Assembly (NCBI GenBank): GCA_025201365.1
Contig: JAIXMF010000004.1
Coordinates: 1,116,001-1,180,000, forward strand
Direction of reading: 5' to 3'
Origin: Syncephalis plumigaleata
Taxonomy: Eukaryota; Zoopagomycota; Zoopagomycetes; Zoopagales; Piptocephalidaceae
Length of the DNA: 64,000 nt
Shown here: piece after piece, positions 57,501-64,000 of the stretch
Layout: every line of letters begins with the position of its first letter
Position numbering within the stretch: the first letter of the stretch is position 1
Notes under the pieces: generated by a model
Databases searched by the model: none
What the model was told of the DNA's origin: nothing
The model's input: the letters and a program-made list of their open reading frames with translations, nothing else
Translations under genes and position numbers: made by a program

Positions 57501-58780
57501 GACGTACGATTCACTTCTGTTTCTGTACGATAGAAAGTAAGTCAATACTCCGGTCATAAGCAATGCTTTTACTAATCATGACATGGCACGTTCGCATACG
57601 TTCGTATGTAATAGCAAGTAAGCCATTATGCTAGTTATACACGATGATGTATTAATTATGGCATGTGACACACGATCCACGTATGTATGGATACGATAGG
57701 CCGTAAGTTATCATTCCCATTGTTGTCTACGGTGTATTAACTACGATACGACAATCGATCTGCATATGTTTTTGACTAATAGGAGGTAAGTGAAAGATGC
57801 TTACCATTGTCTAAGGTACTAACAGCAACACGATGCACGATTCGCGTATGCTTGTGTAAATAGAAGGTAAGCCATCATTTGAACTGCAACGTATGGATGT
57901 ACTAATTGTAGTATGGCACATAATCACCGTATGTTTATTTGTGGCAGGAGGTAAGTCATCATTCCAACGATAATGCATGGCGTATTAATTACAGTACGGC
58001 ATGCAATTCATGTATGCTTGTGTATGATAGAGAGTAAGCTACCATTCTGATTGCAATGCATGGATGTACTAATTGTAATAATGAACTCCTCGATCCGCGT
58101 ATGCTTACATCTACCAGCAAGTAAGTTCCCATACTCCTTACTACAATGAATGGATGCACTAATGATGATATGGCATGCAACCAATCTATGTTTACGCATG
58201 ATAGGCAGTAAGTCAATATTCTAATCGTAATGCATGGATGTACTAATGACAACATTGTGCGCGATCCACATATGTTTGTGCATAACAGATTGTAAGTTGA
58301 CGTCTCAATGATAATGGATGGATGTACTAATGACAATCTGGCACACCATTCGCGTATACTCGTTCATCGTAGAACGTAAGTGAATATCTCGATTGTAGTG
58401 TATGTGGTACTAATTGTGATATGTGACATGCAATCCACGTATGCTTCGTGACTGATAGGATGTGCGTTAACACTTTAATCATCGTGTATGAGGTACTAAC
58501 GAGAATGTGGCACACCACTCATGCATGCTTGTATACAACAGCGGGTGAGTTGTCATTCTGGCCATAGTGTATCGTGTATTAACTGTGTGTGTGATGCATA
58601 TTTGTGTATGCCAGATGGTAAGCAATCATTTCCCGATTGTAAACTACGGCATACTAATCACAGTATGACACATGATCCGTGTATACTTGTGTACCGTAGA
58701 AGGTAAGCTACCATTTCAATTGTAATATAAACGTACTAATCACACTATGACATGTCCTACTTTTACAGAACCGTCATTAA
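54565..58780 (+). CDS. Micro-exon gene 1: secreted 88-aa peptide spread over 52 exons, 46 of them 3 nt
   Basis: Exon 1 (54565-54658, 94 nt) encodes a signal peptide and S-P-A-L-V-R-R, a Kex2-type site. Exons 2-5 are 54738-54740, 54819-54827, 54904-54912 and 54992-54996 (3, 9, 9, 5 nt) and read EHPLLKGSK; the 5-nt exon moves phase 1 to phase 0. Exons 6-50 are exactly 3 nt and start at 55074, 55157, 55229, 55311, 55393, 55476, 55559, 55643, 55725, 55810, 55893, 55976, 56059, 56141, 56223, 56306, 56389, 56472, 56556, 56639, 56705, 56788, 56869, 56954, 57036, 57118, 57201, 57294, 57367, 57450, 57534, 57615, 57700, 57783, 57864, 57948, 58031, 58118, 58205, 58289, 58373, 58459, 58542, 58615 and 58700. 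Exon 51 is 58769-58783 with the TAA at 58778. Each intron (about 63-90 nt, mostly 78-84) has GTAAGT or a close variant, a CTAA branch and YAG. The codons contain no stop and read CDGHVCCKQDWAGAVC, then a charged helix-like tail ending KNRH. The model comes from splice sites alone. An untranslated intron with spurious sites is the alternative. Confidence 0.72.
54992..54996 (+). other. 5-nt phase-setting micro-exon, gene 1
   Basis: Between ACAAG and GTGAGT. It is the only internal exon of gene 1 that is not a multiple of three, and with it the 94-nt first exon and all later codons fall in one frame. The paralogue has a 5-nt exon at the same ordinal position (60744-60748). The acceptor ACAAG is weaker than the usual YAG. 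Confidence 0.6.
55074..58702 (+). repeat. Quasi-tandem array of intron-plus-codon units, period about 83 bp (gene 1)
   Basis: Forty-five successive units of about 80-nt intron plus 3-nt exon. Introns share a loose common text: GTAAGTTATCATTCTGA, TGTAATGAATG, TACTAA, then GGCACACGATCCA, CGTATGTT and GTATGATAG. Divergence among units is considerable, but the order of these blocks is constant, as expected from old repeated duplication of an intron-exon unit or spread of one intron. Confidence 0.75.
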
Positions 58781-58783
58781 GCA

Positions 58784-59041
58784 GTAAGTAATAATTCAAC
58801 AAATAATCATACTCATACTAATCCAATATGACTACAGGACAAGACAAGGACATCATCAAGTAGATATTATAGGTATTCAAGTCAAGAATGTATTGGTGCA
58901 AGACCCTTTAGTGTCCATACCACTCAAGTCATTATTCCTTGGTACAACAACTACAAGTATATCTACAAGTCCCTTCCGTCTATTCATCCATGGTCCTATT
59001 ACATAAATATCAACTAATGGCTGGTTCATTTATTGAATAAA
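58784..59041 (+). other. Last intron and conserved 3' UTR of micro-exon gene 1
   Basis: A 54-nt intron (58784-58837) begins 3 nt after the stop codon. The 3' exon starting at 58838 is about 95% identical to that of gene 2 (63204 on) over ~200 nt and ends near an AATAAA at 59036-59041. It contains an open frame in another phase, but in the paralogue changes fall at all codon positions, so I read it as UTR. Confidence 0.6.
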
Positions 59042-60176
59042 TATGTAATGCTATAGGGCATTCTTCTACTCTATTCATCGTTCGATTCTTTCTTCTACTC
59101 CAGCTATGCTTATTATTTATCGTGTGCCATGAATGAGCATTGTATATCGAGTGAGGTTATCGAATATTGATTACACGAGTGCTATTTCATCACATATGTC
59201 AGTATCCTTAGAACTATGCTTCCTACATATTGTCATTACACTTGGATTACAACATGTCATAACTATATCTAGTGTTGCTGTAATGCTAGGAACAAAGACA
59301 ACGTCTACGTTTCTATACTTTAATGCTTAAACGATACAACAGCATGGAATCGAGTGATGACAACAGCAATCAATGGTATTGGTGATAACACGATTCGATA
59401 CACATACAAGTGATTACGGAGGACGTCGTCAAATGTGAAAAGGAAAGAGAGAGAAAGAGAGAGAGAGGTAATTGCAATGGATACGTATTCTTCAATAGCA
59501 CTCGTACATTGTTGTATGCTTGCATTTGTGCCATTGTATCGCGGATGACGGTTACTTCATTCCTCGCTAAATGATTGGCTATTCTAATGAATTAGCCCAT
59601 ACTTCTATTCAAAAATGGAATGGCTGTAACACGCTCTGTTGAACTGACCTGTTTACTCGAACTGAGGTTGGCTGCTTGACACTTGGCCAGCAAATACCGT
59701 CCAGTTCCCTTATATGTGGTTGGCAAAATGCATGGACAAAAGCCATAATGCTAGGGCATTCCAGCTCTCTTCTTACAAAAACCGGTTTACCCAAATACCA
59801 GTCCTGCTACTTTTGGACAATAACGACTTTTATCACACCACCACCGAAGTAATCCCAATGCAAATGTTTCTCTGTGGGAATAGCAGGTAAAAAGAGAAAT
59901 GAGAGTGACGAGTATGGAGGAAATAGTGGATACGAACATGGGATTAGATTACAAGGCCTCATGAAAAAATCCCAGGTAAAGGAAAGAAGGAGAGAAGGCC
60001 TTTGAGCTAAAACAATGCAGTAAAATGTGTAATGCAGGGTTACACTATCATCTCATGCCGTTATGCCGTGTCGGCATGTGGAGTAGATGTTTAGGGGAAT
60101 TACTCGCGTGGATAATGAATGACATCGCGATAGCCATCATCATGCTTTTCATCTAGTTATTTAGCATCATCTCGGC
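59042..60176. other. Intergenic between the two micro-exon genes
   Basis: About 1.1 kb, with a GAGAGA purine run at ~59440-59470. No gene supported; short ORFs lack motifs. Confidence 0.45.
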
Positions 60177-60316
60177 TATAAATCAAGCACTTTTGACACA
60201 CTCGACTTGTCGTCTTCATACTCGCTCTTCTGCTCTACTCTACTCTACTCTCACTACTATCTACTCTCGTTCTACTCAGTTTATCTGCCTATCGATTCCA
60301 CTAGGCCAACATCAAC
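60177..60316 (+). promoter_or_regulatory. TATA box and leader of micro-exon gene 2
   Basis: TATAAA at 60177-60182, 135 nt before the ATG, then the same CTCGACTTGTC element, CTCTACTCT-type pyrimidine leader and CCACTAGGCCAACATCAAC as in gene 1. Confidence 0.7.
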
Positions 60317-63149
60317 ATGAAGTTCTCTGCCGTTATCGCTATTGCCGTCGCCGTTGTTGCTCTCACCAGTCTGGTCGCCGTTGAAGCTAGTCCCGCATTG
60401 GTTCGTCGTGGTATGTCTGGCCGTGACCCTACCAATTGATGTACTAATCATAGCCTATTGTTTCATTGTCCATCGATGATTACCGATAGCTCGTAAGTTC
60501 ATGTATATTAAATGGTTATTTTGACGTGTTAATCACATTATAATGTTTATCCTTCGTATTGATTTGTTAATAATAGTTAGTAAGTTACACCATTGACTAC
60601 AACAAGGATTATGCTAATCAAACTATAATGTTTATTTTGCATATTGATTTATTAGCTCCAAGTAATTGACTAGATCGTTGACCATAACAAGTACTATGCT
60701 AACTGTAATATAAATCAAAATTATATGTGGTTACTATTTGAAGAGGATGTAAGTTATCATTCTGATCGTAATAAACGGAATACTAACCACAATCTGTCAC
60801 ACAACCCATATACTCGTCTATCACAGTGCGTAGGTTATCACTATGATGGCAATAAATGACGTACTAACCATAATATGGCATATGATCCTGTATATTCCCG
60901 TATAACAGAAAGTAAGTTATCATTCTAACTGAAATGAATGGCGTACTAACTACACTATGGCACATGATTCACATACGTTCTTGGATACCAGCCTGTAAGT
61001 TACCTTTCTTACTGTAATGAATGAATGGAGTACTAATACCAATATGGCTCATTATTCATATTTGCTCCTGTATGATAGGACGTAAGTCATTATTTTGACC
61101 GTAATGAATGACGTACTAATCACGCTATAACACACGATCCACATATCTTTGTATACAATAGGAAGTAAGTTACCACTGTGGCTGATGTATGACGTGCTAA
61201 CTATGATATCGCATATAATCCATATGTTCCCGTATAATAGACTGTAAGTCATCATTTTGACCGTAATACCTGGTGTACTAATATCAGCGTGGCACACGAT
61301 TCATGTTTGTTTGTGTACGATAGTTTGTAAGTTATCATTTCGGTTACAATTTATAATATACTAATATTAAATGGCACATGATCCGCATACATTCATGTAT
61401 GATAGTATGTAAGTGATCATTCTGACGATGCTGTACCGTGTACTAATCACAATATGACACATTATCCATGCATGTTCCTCTATGATAGGACGTAAGTTAT
61501 CGTTCTGATCGTAATGAATGGAGTAATAACCACGGTATGACACACGGTTCACGTATGTCTCTATATGATAGGGCGTAAGTTGATATTCCAAGTGTGGTAT
61601 ACGTCATACTAATCGCACTATGGCGCACGATCCACATATGTTTATTTATGATAGTATGTAAGTTATCATTACAATTGTAACCTATGAATGAGTACTAATC
61701 ACGCTATGACATATGATTCACGTATGTTTTTTGTATGATAGGGTGTAAGTTATCATTTTTGATCGTGATGAATGAGATACTGACTACGATACGGCATATA
61801 ATTTGCATGTATTTCTATATGATAGGGCGTAAGTTATCATCCCGATTGTGATGAATGGATGTACTAATGACAGTATGGCGCACGCTTCATTTGTGTTTGT
61901 GTATAAACAGGGAGTAAGTAATCATTTCTGACTTTAATCTATGAATGAGTACTGATCACGTTATGGCACATGATCCACATACGTTTGTATATTATAGCAT
62001 GTAAGTCATCAATCTGACCGCAATGAATGCATGTACTAATAATATGGCACACGATCCATACGTATGTCCCGGTATAACAGTGTGTAAGTTGTCATTCCAT
62101 TTATAAACTATGGTGTACTAATGCTAATTGACCCTCTATCCATACGTATATCTGCTTATAACAGTGTGTAGGTTGCCATTATGGTCGCAATGAATAGATG
62201 TACTAACAATGATATCGCACATGATCCACATACGTCCTCGTATGATAGAAAGTAAGTCATTATTATGATTGTAATGAATGGATGTACTAATTACAACATG
62301 GTACACGATTAACATATGCTCCTGTATGATAGCAAGTAAGTCATCATATGATTGTAATGGATGAATGAGTACTAATGGCAATATGACATATGATCCCCGT
62401 GTGTTTATGCATTGTAGGACGTAAGTGATCATTCTGACTACAGTGAATGAATGCGCTAATTATGATATGGCACACAATTAATACATGTCTGTGTATGATA
62501 GGGAGTAAGTCATTATTCTGGCTGTAATCTATGAATGTACTAATCACGTTATGACATACAATCCACCTATGCTCCTGTATGATAGAACGTAAGTTATCAT
62601 TCTGACAGTAATGAATGAGTTACTAATCATAGCATGGCGCATGATTTTCTTATTATAGGACGTAAGCTATCATTGTAACTGTAACCTATGAGCGTACTAA
62701 TTGTAACGTGGCACGTGATTTCCTGTATGAAAGATTGTAAGTTGACATCCCAATCGAAATGTATGATTGCTAACCGCAATATCGGCACATGTCCAACATA
62801 TGTTTGCGTATAACAGGTTGTAAGTTATCATTCTGGTTATAATGAGTGAGATACTAATGATAATATGACACATGATATTCATACATTTGTGGATAACAGT
62901 GCGTAAGTTACTATTCTCGATGATAACGTATAGGTGTACTAATGTTAACATGACATATGATCCATATACGCTTGTGTACGATAGCGTGTAAGTGAATATC
63001 GCTCACTGTAATGTATGAATGAGTACTAACTACTGTATGGGCATGATTCACGTATGTTTGCGTATAACAGTATGTAAGTTAGCATTCCAGTCGTCATCTA
63101 TAATACGCTAATCACAATACAATACCCATTAATTAAATGATAGCAATAA
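60317..63149 (+). CDS. Micro-exon gene 2: secreted 66-aa peptide spread over 35 exons, 30 of them 3 nt
   Basis: Exon 1 (60317-60410) is nearly identical to that of gene 1 (signal peptide, then ASPALVRR). Exons 2-5 are 60490-60492, 60577-60579, 60656-60661 and 60744-60748 (3, 3, 6, 5 nt), reading ALTPKD and again moving to phase 0. Exons 6-33 are exactly 3 nt, starting at 60837, 60909, 60992, 61079, 61162, 61241, 61324, 61406, 61489, 61572, 61655, 61742, 61826, 61911, 61998, 62081, 62165, 62249, 62333, 62418, 62502, 62586, 62659, 62734, 62817, 62900, 62985 and 63071. Exon 34 (63144-63152) ends the frame with TAA at 63147. No stop occurs among the 28 codons; they begin C-K-P-D, pass a Gly/Tyr-rich stretch and end CCKQDGNDIVCRYQ. 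CC-x8-C matches gene 1. The mature product after the Arg-Arg site would be 35 aa. Donor GTAATT after exon 4 and acceptors GAAG (exon 5) and AAAG (62733) are the weakest sites. Confidence 0.72.
60744..60748 (+). other. 5-nt phase-setting micro-exon, gene 2
   Basis: Between TTTGAAG and GTAAGT, at the same ordinal position as the 5-nt exon of gene 1 but with different bases. An alternative acceptor two bases on would leave 3 nt and put the array in a different phase. Confidence 0.55.
60837..63073 (+). repeat. Quasi-tandem array of intron-plus-codon units, period about 83 bp (gene 2)
   Basis: Twenty-eight successive units of the same design as in gene 1. The block 62081-62420 (codons for CCKQD) matches gene 1 block 55476-55812 intron by intron; other units are only loosely similar. 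Confidence 0.75.
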
Positions 63150-63152
63150 GCA

Positions 63153-63407
63153 GTAAGTAATACTTCAAATGATCATACTCATACTAATCCATTATGACTA
63201 CAGAACAAGACGAGGACATCATCAAGTAGATATTATAGGTATTCAAGTCAAGAATGTATTGGTGCAAGACCCTTTAGTGTCCACGCTATTCAAGTCATTA
63301 TTCCTTGATACAACAACAACAAGTATATCTACAAGTCCCTTCCGTCTATTCATCCATGGTCCTATCACATAAATATCAACTAATGGCTGATCCATTGATT
63401 GAATAAA
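63153..63407 (+). other. Last intron and conserved 3' UTR of micro-exon gene 2
   Basis: Intron 63153-63203 (51 nt) begins 3 nt after the stop; the 3' exon from 63204 matches gene 1 and has AATAAA at 63402-63407. Confidence 0.6.
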
Positions 63408-63696
63408 TATGTCGTATTCTGACCATTACACTATTCGATGCCGTCGTTTATCATATTTATTAGCATGTATATGACTATAAAGCGGGAAAGAAAGAGTTTA
63501 AAATGAATCAATAAATGTGACCGTTCGCTTTATCATTGAGGCCAGAGCAAATTCTAAGAATGATCATGAAATTTGTTTGTTTGTTTAGTTTTTTTCTTTT
63601 TTTCTTACTGGTCAACTAAACGCTGTTTTCCTTCACACTATTTTTTATTAATTCAAATTAGTTTCTCCGTCTTCTTTCATTTAAACATTACACCTT

Positions 63697-64000
63697 ATGT
63701 CGCCGCAAAGAACCATACGATCAAAGTCTAGTTTGCCACGCAAACGACCGCTTAACACGGAAACTAAAACAAGTACGATAGCCGATTCTGCGGAGACACC
63801 AACGGAATCATCCTATCGTACGTTATTTCAAATGCTGAAGAAAGCCCGTAAATCTAAGCGTCAAGTGGCAGCTCACAGTAAAGAAAGCGAACTAGATGCA
63901 TCGAAGAATACGCAAATTGATGAATTAGAACAGCTATCATTGAATGAGAAGAGTGACCATGAGGAAGAGGAAGGAGAGGAAGAGACGTTTGACGATAGCG
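63697..64000 (+). CDS. Start of an unrecognised gene, runs off the window
   Basis: Open from the ATG at 63697 to the window end (101 codons) with no stop. The N-terminus is basic and Ser/Thr-rich (MSPQRTIRSKSSLPRKRPLN), followed by a Lys/Arg block (MLKKARKSKRQVAAHSK) and a strongly acidic Glu run at the end. This looks like a nuclear-type disordered N-terminus. No domain is visible, so no function is offered. An upstream pyrimidine-rich stretch (~63575-63690) would fit a promoter or leader. Confidence 0.6.
   Translation, partial: MSPQRTIRSKSSLPRKRPLNTETKTSTIADSAETPTESSYRTLFQMLKKARKSKRQVAAHSKESELDASKNTQIDELEQLSLNEKSDHEEEEGEEETFDDS

Noticed and set aside
58838-59010. Open frame in the 3' exon (GHHQVDIIGIQVKNVLVQ) as the true C-terminus
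   Set aside because: It needs an entry phase that the exon lengths do not give, and differences between the two copies fall at all codon positions.
54659-63203. The 83-bp periodic arrays as a CRISPR array or simple minisatellite
   Set aside because: Units are not near-identical repeats with unique spacers; each carries a donor, a branch site and an acceptor in fixed order, and triplets between them read open in a phase set by exon 1. A plain minisatellite would not explain the frame logic in both copies.
1-64000. tRNA or rRNA genes, LTR elements or virus-derived genes
   Set aside because: I looked for B-box-like motifs, long direct repeats and reverse-transcriptase or capsid-type motifs and saw none I could support.

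Overview
The window looks like a gene-dense piece of a fungal nuclear genome. The genes carry many short introns (about 48-100 nt, usually GTAAGT donors and CTAAC/TACTAAC-type branch sites), the intergenic DNA is A+T-leaning with simple repeats, and the gene content is that of fungi (ERG26-type sterol dehydrogenase, Cft1, Ost1, Gpi13, DOMON-cytochrome b561, BAHD acyltransferase). An early-diverging, non-Dikarya fungus is my inference; nothing here fixes the lineage. I recognised no tRNA, rRNA, CRISPR array, LTR element or viral gene.

Layout: 1-2.9 kb, a WD40 / inositol-polyphosphate 5-phosphatase / UBA protein (5' end probably outside). 3.6-4.5 kb, a C2H2 zinc-finger ORF. 6.1-7.4 kb, a BAHD-type acyltransferase. 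7.8-9.8 kb, an unrecognised 614-aa protein. 10.6-16.1 kb, a very large RasGAP-like protein with Sel1-like repeats, preceded by about 3 kb of low-complexity DNA. 19.4-21.4 kb, a SAM methyltransferase in six phase-consistent exons. 22.3-22.7 kb, a small Ser/Thr-rich protein. 24.0-24.7 kb, degenerate coding remnants. 25.0-25.7 kb, a GNAT acetyltransferase. 27.0-28.7 kb, a DOMON-cytochrome b561 protein. 29.1-29.8 kb, a VanZ-like membrane protein. 29.8-30.3 kb, a short TA-flanked inverted-repeat transposon carrying a Fanzor/OrfB-like C-terminal remnant. 30.4-32.0 kb, a secreted pseudokinase. 32.5-33.6 kb, ERG26-like. 34.2-36.0 kb, OST1. 36.2-37.1 kb, CGI121. 37.6-41.3 kb, GPI13/PIG-O. 41.6-42.4 kb, a DinB-like protein. 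43.4-44.4 kb, a 7-TM protein. 44.8-47.2 kb, a GCNA/SprT-like protease. 47.2-53.2 kb, CFT1/CPSF160. 63.7 kb to the end, the start of another gene.

The exceptional part is 54.4-63.4 kb: two paralogous genes in tandem on the + strand. Each begins with a 94-nt exon encoding a secretory signal and an Arg-Arg site, and then breaks into a long run of introns of about 80 nt separated by exons of exactly three nucleotides. Gene 1 has 52 exons, 46 of them 3 nt; gene 2 has 35 exons, 30 of them 3 nt. A single 5-nt exon near the start of each array moves the frame from phase 1 to phase 0, so every following 3-nt exon is one whole codon. None of these 73 codons is a stop. Read in order they give small secreted peptides of 88 and 66 aa sharing a C...CCKQD...C core, and each reading ends at a TAA in the penultimate exon. 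I consider this one-codon-per-exon architecture the most likely undescribed system here. It rests on splice-site reading only and needs transcript evidence.

A secondary theme is that at least two otherwise conserved genes (DOMON-b561 and the SprT-like protease) show single-step frame displacements with no visible intron. These are most simply explained as assembly indels.
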